From Haemonchus contortus (taxonomy: Eukaryota; Nematoda; Chromadorea; Rhabditida; Trichostrongylidae): a stretch of DNA of 64,000 nucleotides. Of the stretch, positions 11,771 through 22,910 are shown piece by piece; position 1 is the stretch's first letter, and every line of letters begins with the position of its first letter. Position numbers and translations under genes: made by a program. The notes under the pieces were generated by a model. That model searched no databases and had not been told where the DNA came from. It was given only the letters and a program-made list of their open reading frames with translations. The stretch is taken from the NCBI GenBank assembly GCA_000469685.2, contig LS997567.1:30243299-30307298 (forward strand), given 5' to 3'.

Positions 11771-12718
11771 TCAACGTCGTCGAAAGACGGCCTTGGCTGT
11801 TGCGATCGAGCCTTCCGTCGCACCCCTCAGGTTATCAGGGTATCCCCACGTCTTCAGTCCTTTCCAAACGTAAGCGCTTTCGTGCGCCGTTAACTGCTTT
11901 TTAGTTAACTTGTGGACCCGCATGCGTATTTTAAGTAGGTGTCTTGTGTGAGGGACGGGCCATGCTGCCCACAACTGGGTCTAAAACATCGCTACTCACG
12001 CCTGTCCAGTGCTACTGTCGGGATCAGTGGCAGGGGTCCCCTCAGTACCTTAACCGGTCCCACTGGTGGGAAGTCGACCGTGAGCAAGTCAGTGTAGGAT
12101 CCTTACGCGCCCTGCGACTATCGCAGCATTGGGTTGCATGGGTGTTGGTTGGTGGAGTGCGATCCCGCCAATAATATTGGGACGGTAGAGCGACGTGAGC
12201 TCCCGGTAGAGCCAATTGCGGCGCAGTGAGCTAAGCCAACAACACTAAGAGCTGGGATAGTCTCCGTGTAGACTCAAGCCGCGTAGTCGTAAGCGCTAGA
12301 CCGTGGTTGACCTTACCGTGCTCGTTCCTACCATTAGCCCTTGCTTATTATCCGCATGTTGTATTCACACCCTTTTGCGTCCCCCTTTTAGTTTTTTCAG
12401 TGGTGTCGTGCTAAAATGCTCGCCTTTTGGTTCCTTTCCCCCCTATTCCTCCTCCGGCTTTCTCCTTTTCCTTGTACCTTCTTCTTATTTCTCCTTTCCA
12501 TTATCATCAATCTCTTCTTTTTCCTCTTTCTCTGCATCACCTTCATTCCTTTCTTAATGGTCAGCTTTATTCTTATCATGCCGTTTACTATTTTACGACC
12601 TTTTTGTATTTTACGCCATAATCGCTATATTGCAACACGGTTTACCTTTTTAAAGGCACTTCCATCATATTTTATCTTGTAGGTTGCAATATTGCTAACT
12701 ATTATTCATTTTGCTATC
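11771..12718 (+). other. BEL-1 leader with pyrimidine-rich tract
   Basis: About 0.95 kb of untranslated leader between the PBS and gag. The part from about 12350 to 12560 is strongly C/T-rich and contains TTTTTTCAG (near 12393) and TCTTGTAG (near 12675), both usable as nematode 3' splice sites, so spliced or trans-spliced gag mRNA is possible. ORFs in this tract are low-complexity and are not called. It is a likely place for packaging signals, by analogy only. Confidence 0.5.
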
Positions 12719-15055
12719 ATGTCTACTTTACAAACGCACAAGGCGAAGGTAACTACGGCCATCAGTATGCTTTCTAAGATGATTTCCGCGTTGGACTCTA
12801 GTTATTTGCCGTCGATCGACACGGATGCGTCTCTGGATATCCAACTTCGAGCCATCGGACGTCGTAAGGAAGCCATCACCATGGCAAGGAATGGAGTCGA
12901 GAAGGCCTTAGGAACTCTTAGATCGCGTTATCAAGCCTTGTTGTTGTTTGTTCGCGCGCAGGATCAGGAAGAAGTCGCCCGCGATGCTGATCAGTTTTGG
13001 ATCGACTAGCAAGGAGAGCAACTTCTCGATCAAGCTCAGGATACCATCATGGAACTTGATGCTCAGCTCATCGCGGCCCTCAACACTCGGACTTCTCTCC
13101 TGTCACAACTTCAGAAGGACTCGACTACAGCTATAAGTTCTTTGGCTGTAACGGATTCACTACGTTCCGTCAGCGAAGTACCATCCCAAGGAAATCAGGA
13201 TTCTCCTCATCAGGCAAGTCCCCTAACTCCATCACAGGGGATCGTTCCTCAGCTGTCGCAGCCGATTCAACTTCGACGTGTTGAGTTACCCACCTTCGAC
13301 GGAGATATTACTCAGTACCACGACTTCTGGAGTAGGTTTCGAACAGCAGTTCACGACAACGACGCCTTTTCGCCAGCTACCAAGTTCATCTACTTGACTA
13401 ACTCGCTTAAAGGAAGTGCCGCGTTGATGATCCAAGGCTACGATCCATCTCAGCCGGATAACTATCGCCTAGCCATTGAAGCTCTTCGTAGGAGATACGA
13501 TCGTCCTCAGTATACTCACCACCTATTCCATCATAAGTTGGAGCAGCTTCAACCGTCGTCGTCGTCAGCTACGAGTCAGCGAGACACCCTATGCCAGATT
13601 CAGTCGTTCATCCTTCAGCTCAACCGCTACGAGGATACATCTACGTCGTTAGCTCTCATGAAGTTGATTCGTAAGAAGTTTCCGAAGGAAACCCAGTTGG
13701 AAGTGAATAAAATGGAACACCGATCGAGTAAGACATGGACCTTACCGGAACTTCTGGATGGACTAAATGAAGTCATTGAGGAATACGAGAAGTTGGACGA
13801 CTACCTTCCAGCCAAGTCCACTTCGGAGTTTAACATCGCTCCTGTTTCCACTCCTCGCTCCAGATCTCCGACACCGGAGTTACATTACGATCCTAGGACG
13901 TGTTGTTTCTGTTACTCGCCCAACCATCGCTCCACGCGTTGCTATCACTATATGCCTGTAGCCAGTCGTCGTGTCATCGCAAACACTCTTCGACTCTGTT
14001 GGAAATGCCTCCGTTATGGACATACCAGTTCTTCCTGCGATCGTCCTCAATGTTCCTCTTGCAACGGTAACCACCACCATCTGCTTTGTTCCCGTTCAGT
14101 TAGACGAGGTCGTCGATCACCCTCGCCAGGGAGACATCACTCTTTCCATTGTCCACGTTCTGTTTCGCGAAGCTCGTCACGTAGCTACGGAAGAAGTCCA
14201 TCTTACGATAGGAGATATTCGCGTTCACCGTCCCGTTCCAGTTCCTATTCGCCCAGACGATCTTATGACAGAAGTCCATCTCCACGTCATCGAGGATCTT
14301 CTAGGAGGGAGCGTGCACAACACCATACTGTTCGCTTCAGATCTCCAGTACGTGATACCATCCCTTCTCGCGAAAACAGCGCTGAAAGAGAGCGACATCA
14401 GGGTCGAGATTCACCAGTCTACGTCGCAGCTAACTCAGACGAAGAATACGAGGATCTTGTTCGACATCTCAAGGATCCGTCCGACACGCAAGTCTGCACC
14501 ACTCTGGACCATTCCACCTCGTCCAGCCTCATGACAGTGGAAGCACTAGCTGTCGATTATCAGTCCAAGACTTCAACTTCAGTGATTCTTCTGTTGGACA
14601 CAGGTGCACAGAGAAGCTTCATTTCGCAGGATGCAGTTGCCCGCCTCAACATCCAGGTTTCTCACATCACTCCGCTTACCACCGTCACATTCGGAGCAGT
14701 ACGTACCACAGAGCCATCGGGTATGGTAGATGTGGACCTTGTCGACAATCAAGGCCGAAAAATCCGACTCATCCTTCGCACTAAGGAGCATCTTACTGTC
14801 CCATGTTCGCCCATCAACTTCACAGCAGAAGATCGCCAGTTCCTTCTGTCATGCAACATCCGCTTGGAATCCCTTACCATCAGCCGAGCCGTTACACCCG
14901 ACATCCTCGTTGGAATCGACTACTACTGGGACATCGTTACATCGGATTGTCCTCAGACCCTTCCATCAGGTCTAGTCCTCTGCAATACACGCTTCGGTCC
15001 GACCATCTCCGGATCCAAATTTTTTCGTGGCTTACCTGCAACAGTTTTCCATTAA
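12719..15055 (+). pseudogene. BEL-1 gag-protease (one internal stop)
   Basis: BEL/Pao capsid-protease polyprotein. I place the start at ATG 12719 (MSTLQTHK); an in-frame ATG at 12692 is possible. A TAG at 13007 interrupts the frame, which then runs open from 13049 to 15055. Domains in order: helical N-terminus; DUF1759-like capsid (VELPTFDGDITQYHDFW near 13280); three zinc knuckles at about 13901-14090 (CCFC..H..C, CWKC..H..C, CSSC..H..C); an RS/SP-rich basic segment about 14098-14330; aspartic protease with LLDTGAQRSFIS near 14590 (catalytic DTG); then LVGIDYYWD typical of the Pao peptidase end. One extra T in a T6 run near 15017-15024 throws the frame off just before RT. Confidence 0.9.
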
Positions 15056-18000
15056 CTCCATTTCCCCATCATCCGACGAAGCCGATCCCGTCTCCCGTTT
15101 CGACCATCTAGACGTCATTGGTATCGCAGATGATCCTCATCCATCCTTCGACAAAGAAGAAGATTCCCGTATCCTACGTCAATTCCAGGATACTGCGGTA
15201 GAGATCAATGGACACTTGTACGTACAATTCCCATGGAAGTCATCTCACCCTAGACTAGCCGACAACAAGCTCCTCGCACTCAAGCGACTCGAAAGCCAAT
15301 ACAGATCCTTCGTCACTAAGCCGGACCCTTGGAGACTCTACGCTTCAACCATCGACGATTACTTGGACAAAGGAATCATCGAGGAAGTCGACGAACATCA
15401 CTTCGACAACCATAGAGTCTATTAAATCCCCCATCAGGCAGTGATCAAAGAATCCTCTACCACCACCAAGCTGAGAGTTGTCTTCTATGCGACATCCCAC
15501 TACAAAGGAGCCCCTAGTCTCAACGATTGCCTCCATCCCGGTCCATCTATCCTCCCAGACCTTGTCGGAATTCTTCTTCGATCCCGCCTTAAGCCCATCC
15601 TCCTCGTAGCCGATGTAGAAAAAGCCTTTCTACAAATCCGTCTTCAACTCAACCAAAGAGATGCCACGCGATTCCTATGGTTAATGGACCCGTCGTTACC
15701 ACCATCAGAGAGCAACATCAGGATATTCCGCTTCACACGAGTCCCGTTCGGAATTACGGCGTCACCGTTTTTGCTCGCAGCTTCCATCGTCTACTATCTA
15801 CGGAGAGATCCAGACTCGCAGCTCAACAAGGAGATTGAAGAGAGCACCTACGTCGACAACATACTATTGGGAGCATCCACCAAGGAAGAAGCGATTCGTA
15901 AGTATCAGGACTCTAAAACCTTATTCATATCCATGAATATGAACTTACGACAGTTTCTATCTAACTCTTCCTACGTTAATGATGCAATCAATATACACGA
16001 TCGTATGCAATTTTCGACGTCAGTTTCCTTGTTAGGACTTCAGTGGGATATTTCTAAAGATCTCATTCGTATCCCCATTAGGACTCTTCGTAAGGAAGTT
16101 ATTTCAAAGCGCACAGCGCTCAAGGCATACGCTTCTACGTTTGATCCATTAGGCATTTTATCGCCATTTCTCGCATCGTTTAAGATCTTTCTGCAAGATA
16201 TGTGGATAAAATCCTATCAATGGGACGACCCGTTCGAGGATGCCGACATCGCTCGCTGGTAGAAATTGGCCGAAGACCTCGCTCATCCAATACCAGCGGT
16301 CCCTCGTTGTCTTATTCCATCAGCCGATTCGCCAGTCGACTACGAACTCTGCGTCTTTGGAGATGCCTCGAAACGTCTCTACGCTTCTTGTGTCTACCTC
16401 CGTTGCCGTAGTTTTTCGTCTACGACCACCCATCTTCTTATGGCTAAGTCCCTGCTTGGACCACGTAATCCGATCACCATGCCACGGATGGAACTACTTG
16501 CCACCCTCATCAGTCTGCGACTCGTCCATTTTGTCCATACGCAACTCCGCCTTAACATCTCAGCGGTACATGTGTTCTCGGATTCGCAGATAGTTCTTCA
16601 TTGGATACACTCGATGCGTTCGCTACGCACGTTTGTCAGGAATAGGATAATGGAAATCCGAGCTATTGTGGACAAATTTCGTGATGCCCATATTCCACTT
16701 CGATTCTACTACGTTCAATCACAATACAATCCGGCCGACTGTGCGTCTCGAGGAATCCCTACTAGCCATGCTAGACACCACATTTGGTGGTCAGGACCTT
16801 CATTCCTCCGTCTATCGTCTTCACGTTGGCCCGGAAGTCAAGACTTCGCAACACCACCAGCGAATGATGACGAAGTTCAGGATGAATACCAAACACTCGC
16901 ACTGTCTAACATCCCACAGTACACGTCGCCATTTCGATTTCGGAGCGTCAGTCGATACACTAGACTAGTTCGATCCACAGTCTACGCCTTAAAGTTCATC
17001 GCTCATGTAGCCACCAACACCAAGGCTACCCTGCGCAGTTTCGATGTCACTCCGTTCAACTTGACCAAGGATATTACTGCGTCGGAATTCGCCGTTGCTG
17101 AAGCACTCCTCATCAAGGAACACTATCGCGAGTGCGAAAACATCCTCAGTCGTATGCCTCTATCCCGTTTCAATGCCCATCGTTCAGCGGATGGACTCAT
17201 TCGCTGCCCGCATCGCATGGAACACGCATACAGTTCAGCATCGTCAGCGATTCTCCTCGTTCCATCTCACCCTTTAACGACGCTTATCATCAGACATACC
17301 CATTTGTCCCAATTTCACTCCGGGATACACGCCACTACCGCTACTCCTCGACACTCCTACCTCATTCCAGCCATCAGGAGTACCGTTTCAAAGTCCTCCG
17401 ACTCTGCGTCATCTGTAAGAAGATCAATGGATTACCCTACCGTTACCCAGATATGCCGAGTCTTCCACCGGAGAGAGTTCGACGATCAAGACCCTTCCAG
17501 AATATCGGTTTGGACTACTTTGGACCTTTACGCTATAAGGATACTACTACCACCTCGTCCAAAGTATGGATTTCCCTGTTTACCTGTATGGCAACTAGAG
17601 CTATCCACTTGGAGATCGTGATGGATAACTCCACCCAAGAGTTCTTATGCGCACTTCGACGTTTCATCGCGCGAAGAGGAGTTCCAACCTTCATCCTCAG
17701 CGACAACGCTACCACCTTCTGTGCAGCAGATAATACCCTACAGGAACTCATCTCCACCTACTCGTCCAGCCGTCACATCCAATGGAAGTTTATAACACCA
17801 CTATCTCCATGGAAAGGAGGATTCTATGAGCGCCTCGTTGGACTTGTTAAATCGACGTTTTGCAAATCCATCGGACGCTCACTACTCCCATTGTCACAGT
17901 TCCACACGATTATATGTGAGATCGAAGCCATCATCAACTCAAGACCAATCGCATCCATTTCGGACACAACATCGTCCCCTACCATCTTGCGTCCCATCGA

Positions 18001-18514
18001 CTTCATCTCACCACAAGCCCATCTTCAGTTGGAACTCACGGATACGACTCGCTACGAGCAATCCCAACATCAGCTCGTCGAATGATACCAGTCTACGCTG
18101 TCAGTTTTGGATCACTTTTGGAACATCTGGTCTCAGGATTACCTCAATGCCATCGCCCAACGTCATACGTCTCGCGTTCGTCAAGAAAGAACAACTACAC
18201 GCGAACCACGCGTTGGAGAAGTTGTCCTGTTAGCCGACAAGCAGTTACCTCGTGGACAGTGGACTCCAGCGGTCATTACCTACATCAACTACAACCATGA
18301 CCACGTACCCAGAAGCGCTACCATTCGTCTGCCCAACGGCAATCACGTCAAGAGGTCGATTAACCATCTTTACCCTCTGGAACTCAGCGCTGCAGAATCG
18401 CCGTCGGATACCGTCATCGAGAAGTCAACGCCTCCACGTATCCAACCGACGAGAACAGCTAAGTCCACTCACCGTTACATCAAACCACGAGATACTGTTC
18501 AGTCCAATAACTGA
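15027..18514 (+). pseudogene. BEL-1 pol: RT, RNase H, integrase (broken)
   Basis: Continues the polyprotein in the +1 frame. RT: LKPILLVADVEKAFLQIRL near 15590 (motif A), FGITASPFLLAASI near 15750, and YVDNILLG at 15849, the YVDD box with N in the fourth position. RNase H: CVFGDASKRLYAS near 16350, MPRMELLATL near 16480 and VFSDSQIVLHWI near 16570. Integrase: H2C2-like region about 17300-17420, then IGLDYFGPL, ILSDNATTF and WKGGFYERLVGLVK (D, D, E) between 17510 and 17850, and a C-terminal basic segment. In-frame stops lie at 15423 (TAA), 16260 (TAG) and 18083 (TGA), and a one-base loss occurs near 17392. It cannot make a full Pol; the stops could include assembly errors. Confidence 0.92.
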
Positions 18515-18841
18515 CACTATGACTTTTTTTTATCAATTCCTCAGATAGCCTCTTTTCAATTGCTGTTCATTCGTTTTAATTCCATCTTTCACAGCAGTTT
18601 TACCATCATCAGTACACGACGCCCTTCCATACCATCCATATCTTTGCGTCAATCTCGTGTACCTTGAATTGAGGCTCTTCATGTTGCTGACGTGTTCCAC
18701 GTGTCATTCGACCGCAATTGAAGTCGTTTCTTCGTCGTTTACCAATTCGACGATCGTAATTTCGTGCATCCGCGTTGTTCACTCTTTCAAGTTTTCACTT
18801 CAGATAAGCGGTGTATCTGAAACACCCTCGCTTATGCTATT

Positions 18842-19861
18842 ATGGATCGATCGAGCATGCCAACGTCATCGGAAGCTCCTCGTCCGATAACCGCTTCAAC
18901 AACGCAGAGACACGTAAGACCTTCTGTTTCGTCTTCTTCAGCTTTTGGTCCTTCGTCGTCGTCAGCCCTGGCCACTGAAATTGAGAAAATCGCAACACTC
19001 CGAGACACTGCCACTTCACCAGTGAACTTGTCGTCGTCTGTGACAACATCAACCCAGACCACGTTCAAGTCCTCAGCCGCTTCCACCCAAACTGGTGAAA
19101 TCTCGAGAAGACCACTCGCTCGGACGTTATCGCAGATTTGGAAATCGTCAACGTCACCCATGCCCGTACCATCGACTAGTGCCCGGACACCATCACCGGA
19201 GCACACGGAACGCTTGGAAAGGAGTCCGCGAAGAAGCCCACAACAACATCGTGCCCCAGTTCGATTGGAGCAACATCAACGTCAGCTGTCGCCAGGACCT
19301 TCGGGAAGTCGTCAGCTTGTGCCGGAACATCGCCGTCAGCCGTCTCTTGGACCTTCTGGAAGCCGTCAGTACGTGCCACAACACCGCCGTCAGCCGTCGC
19401 CCAGTTTGTCTGAGAGTCGTCAGTACGCGCCCGAACATCGCCGCACCTCGTCTCCCAGTTCTATTGGCAGTCGTCGATCCGTGCTTGCACATCGACGTCA
19501 GCTGTCCCCCAGTCCCTCTGGAAGTCGTCAGTCCGTGCCCGTTGAACGTCGCCCCATGAGATGTTGCTTCTGTCGTCAGCAGAACCACTATTCAGCAGAC
19601 TGCAATGTCGTCACCGAGCTCAGCGACCGAGCATTGAGAGCCGTCAACGAAGGCAGATGTCTCGTCTGTCTCTACCTCCATGCTCCAGGTTATTGCCGCC
19701 GTGAAACCAAGTGCCGATTCTGTGGATCAAAATATCATCATCCCGCAGTTTGCCCCAGAAGCCTTTATTTGGAACGTGACTTCGACATGGACTACGATGC
19801 CTTCTTCAACGACATGTACGAGCTATATCTGGACTACTACCGTCGAAGATCGCAGAGCTAG
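18842..19861 (+). CDS. BEL-1 accessory ORF: 18-residue repeats plus triple zinc knuckle
   Basis: An intact 339-codon ORF lies between pol and the 3' LTR, the place where env sits in some retroelements, but it is not Env-like: no signal peptide or membrane segment. Residues 1-148 are Ser/Thr/Pro-rich. Residues about 149-237 are five tandem 18-residue repeats (pattern PSPGPSGSRQYVPEHRRQ), rich in SR and HRR. Residues 241-254, 273-285 and 291-304 are three zinc knuckles (CX2CX4HX4C, CX2CX3HX4C, CX2CX4HX4C). The C-terminus is acidic and tyrosine-rich (DMDYDAFFNDMYELYLDYY). The knuckle layout, including an 18-residue first spacer, matches BEL-1 gag, so it probably arose by duplication of the nucleocapsid region. 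An RNA-binding role is inferred. No trace of stops although pol has four. Confidence 0.75.
   Translation: MDRSSMPTSSEAPRPITASTTQRHVRPSVSSSSAFGPSSSSALATEIEKIATLRDTATSPVNLSSSVTTSTQTTFKSSAASTQTGEISRRPLARTLSQIWKSSTSPMPVPSTSARTPSPEHTERLERSPRRSPQQHRAPVRLEQHQRQLSPGPSGSRQLVPEHRRQPSLGPSGSRQYVPQHRRQPSPSLSESRQYAPEHRRTSSPSSIGSRRSVLAHRRQLSPSPSGSRQSVPVERRPMRCCFCRQQNHYSADCNVVTELSDRALRAVNEGRCLVCLYLHAPGYCRRETKCRFCGSKYHHPAVCPRSLYLERDFDMDYDAFFNDMYELYLDYYRRRSQS
19286..19552 (+). repeat. 54-bp coding minisatellite in the accessory ORF
   Basis: Five diverged tandem units of 54 bp encode the SPGPSGSRQ..PEHRRQ repeats. Each unit contains a GTCGTCAG or CCGTCAG word. Length being a multiple of three keeps the frame open, suggesting selection on the protein or recent expansion. 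Confidence 0.75.
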
Positions 19862-20240
19862 TCTCTGTTACGTCAGCCGTCAGCAGCACATCATCGTCAG
19901 TACCTTACCCTCAGTCCCGTTATCGTCAGTCCCCGCCGTCTTCAGTTCCTGTTGCCGTCAGTCCCGTCGTCTTCAGCCCTTGCCATCGTCAGTCCCCGCC
20001 GTCTTCAGTCCCTGTGCCGTCAGCCCAGTCGCTGTCAGTTTTTGCCGTCAGTACGTCATCACCGACGCCACCACTTCAGCGCTTACCGATGCTGGTCATC
20101 GGAATCAGCGCCACGACGTCAGCTGTTGCCGATGCTGGTCATCGACATCAGCGCCTCGACATCAGCCGTGCCGACTTCAGTTCTCGCCAATGTCAGTTCT
20201 TGCCGCCGACATCAACACAACTTTCTGCATCGACCCATAG
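19862..20240 (+). repeat. CGTCAGT-rich tract downstream of the accessory ORF
   Basis: The word CGTCAG/CTTCAG followed by T or C recurs every 12-20 bases. A block of about 60 bp (ATCGTCAGTCCCCGCCGTCT and following) occurs twice, near 19930 and 19990. Open frames here are by-products of the repeat. The same word is frequent in the LTRs and accessory ORF, so it may be a cis-acting RNA motif or simple slippage. Confidence 0.6.
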
Positions 20241-20885
20241 TGGGGATTGGGTTAAGATCATACCCCGGCGTTGAGAGATCGCCGTTCTAAGCGTTATACC
20301 TTCGTGGGAATAACATCACCCCCCTGCCGAATTGGCTCAGCGAGGTTTAGTATCTCTCCCTCGCACTTGTAATGACCCTTGGCGTGAAGGACGCCTCGTA
20401 GGAAAATTTCCTTCAAGCCGTTAATACGTCAAAGTTAATATCAGTCATTGCCGCCAATCGTCAGTCGAGCCACGATCGTACAACCACAGTCAACGCCGAT
20501 ATCGTCAGTCGTGTCCAATTCCATCCGACACCAACGCCGTATATGCAGTCAGTTGTGATCATTTTGCACTCGTTTTATTGTATTTAATCTTTGTATTTCG
20601 CTCATTTACTATGTAACTTCCTTTTCTATCCTCAGTTCTTACCGGTTTTTCATCTACCTACCTTACTCGTGAAGCTCACATCCATATCTACCTATATATT
20701 TACTCGATCTCCATACTATATATATTTGTGTGTATGCATTATATATTTGTTTCTCTCTTTCTCTCCTCTCTTGGTCAGCTCTCAGTCAGGCAGAAGCTAG
20801 TCGTCATCAGCCGCCACACGCATTGTCGCACGTCGTCAGCCGTTCCATCGCCGCTCCAGCAGTCGCAATTTGTCTGGCCCCGGAG
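20241..20885 (+). other. BEL-1 3' untranslated region
   Basis: No ORF of note. T/C-rich from about 20590 to 20780. The bases just before the 3' LTR (CTGGCCCCGGAG) do not form a clear polypurine tract, which is unusual for an LTR element; GGAG is the only purine run next to the LTR. Confidence 0.55.
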
Positions 20886-21604
20886 TGTCGCGACTTACGT
20901 GCGACCGTGAGCCCCGCCGGAGAATACCGTGCTCCAATGCCGAACCGCGACGCAGCACGTTTAAATGGCAGAAGCTTCCGGAAGCGCGGGAAAGCTATTG
21001 ACCCCGCCGCGCTGGCAGTATTTCATCATCTTGCCGTCAATCCAGCAGCTCGTCAGCCGGTTGTGGATTCCCCGCTTCTGCGTCAACTTCAGTCGTCGTC
21101 AGCGGTGCCAGGATATCCAGTCGTGTCAACTTCAGCCGAGCCAAGGAACAACAATGCCACCAGCTGGAGTTATACCATCGACACGCCATTCTACCGGTAC
21201 GTCCTTTTGCTTATGTTTTAACTTCAGATGCTGACCATTTCTCTTCTCTTCCTTTTGTTTCTCTTTTTATTGCATCATCTCTTTCGTATATTATTTCTGT
21301 GTATTGCACAACAGTTTTCGTAATAAGTTTATTATCATAAACGTATCAGTATAATAGTGTAGTCTATCACTACGCGTTTCAGCGCGGAATATTTTGGTCA
21401 TAAGATTGCATCATATCTCTTTGTTGTCTTCAGTCGTGCCGGGAGGGGATTAGGGCCCGTAATACACCCAGTGGCAGGCCAAGGGGCATTCAGGTGCGAC
21501 AAACCCCTCCAGAGGGAGTGTGGGCCCTAATAATACCCACATTCTGGCGTGACCTTGGGTCCCGCCGCCGATGCAGTTCAGCCATAGGGACCGGGGTCGC
21601 GACA
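20886..21604 (+). repeat. BEL-1 3' LTR
   Basis: Direct repeat of 11030-11748 with the same 719-bp length and the same TG...CA ends. The differences I see are single bases near 21035, 21041, 21200 and 21219 and two at about 21447-21449. Immediately downstream GGATG resembles the GGAAG in front of the 5' LTR, and BEL-2 gag coding resumes. Confidence 0.95.
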
Positions 21605-22910
21605 GGATGAGAAACAAGGAGAAAAAACATTAACCATAGCAACAGCATTAGCCCAACAACTTCAGAAACGCATAACAGAGTTAGAATGCCAAGAAATGGC
21701 AACCGCTCAGTCGCACAATAATCTTACCAATCAATTCAACCACACCCACCCACAAAAATTTGCCATTTCAGCTACTCCAACAATTGACCAAAAACTGTTG
21801 AATAATGAAATAAAGGCACCCCAGTTCCATGGCAATCCAACAGAGTTTGTTCCATTTTGGGACTTATTTGAGGAAGTCGTTAATAAACAACCCCACTCAA
21901 ACATAGCTAAACTTTCGATATTGCTTAACTGCCGCAAGAATGGTGCAGCGAAACCCTCACCTCGCAGCGGAAGCTTTCACGAGAAAGCTATACAACAACT
22001 TAAACAACAATACGAAGGTCCAAAAAGAACCACTATTCAGAAGATCCGTCAATTCAAGAGCAATGAAATTCTGTCCAAATAAACCACGAGCATTTCGCAA
22101 TAATTTAGTGACATCCAAGCTCGTCGCCACGATACAAAGACAAGGAGAAGTGGTAGACTCCACATATATGACAAATACGGTCATTTGAACATTCACCATG
22201 TACGTTCAAGAGGAAATCGCCCGTAAGAAATTTGACAATGAGCGTCCATGGACTAATCTCTGGAATCTCTTATCATCAGTCTAGCACCAACGAGCACATC
22301 CATTGATCTCCTGCATCGGTTGCGGACAGAATCACAGGTTTAAAAAGTGTAACATATACCGAACACCTCAACAAAAGGTCCACCATCTCAAAAACATACA
22401 AGCATGCTGGAAGTGTTTCAGCATGCACCACAAGTCACGAGTCTGTAACGAAACAAACTGCACTGATTGTAATGGACTTCACAACAATATTTTGTGCCTT
22501 CGAAGTTCTCAAACGAACCATTCTCTCACACCATGGATGCAAGTAGCAGAAACCCGTCACCTGAACAAGCTACATTCTTCAGACAACAACCCGATAGCAG
22601 CAAATTACGGCGACCATCTCCTTTTTTACTGTGAATCAACACAATTTTCTGATAAGCAACGAGCGAATCATTACCCTACAAATAGGGATATCAATACACC
22701 AGAACGACCCCACCTTCCATCACATATTTACCCTAGGAACAACACTCTTACAATGAAAGAAACAACTACAATACCTCGGAACAAGGTCAAATTTGCTTCC
22801 CTACCCCCGCCACAAGTTAAGACAAAAATCTATTCCCAGTCTCAGGCAGATTCAGATATCATCAATGATAATGAATACCCGCTCAATGGTCATGCAAGTC
22901 CAAGCTAAAA
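21605..22910 (+). pseudogene. BEL-2 gag, 3' part
   Basis: Continuation of the older BEL/Pao gag after the BEL-1 insertion. A frame to 22082 shows QLQKRITELECQ (coiled coil) and KAPQFHGNPTEFVPFWDLFE, the DUF1759-type capsid motif; the frame is then lost and regained. From 22303 the zinc-knuckle block is clear: CIGCGQNHRFKKC, CWKCFSMHHKSRVC and CTDCNGLHNNILC. Composition is A-rich, unlike BEL-1. Frame breaks show it is not functional. Confidence 0.8.

Noticed and set aside
12303..12682. Hydrophobic-looking frames in the BEL-1 leader
   Set aside because: Products of the pyrimidine-rich tract (Phe, Leu, Ser, Pro codons); no gene support.
13971..14534. 187-codon frame overlapping BEL-1 gag
   Set aside because: Shifted shadow of the zinc-knuckle and RS coding region; no independent motif.
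15014..15030. Programmed frameshift between protease and RT of BEL-1
   Set aside because: The shift is +1 at a T6 run and is explained by one extra T; the phase does not match a -1 slippery heptamer, and other BEL-1 breaks are plain mutations.
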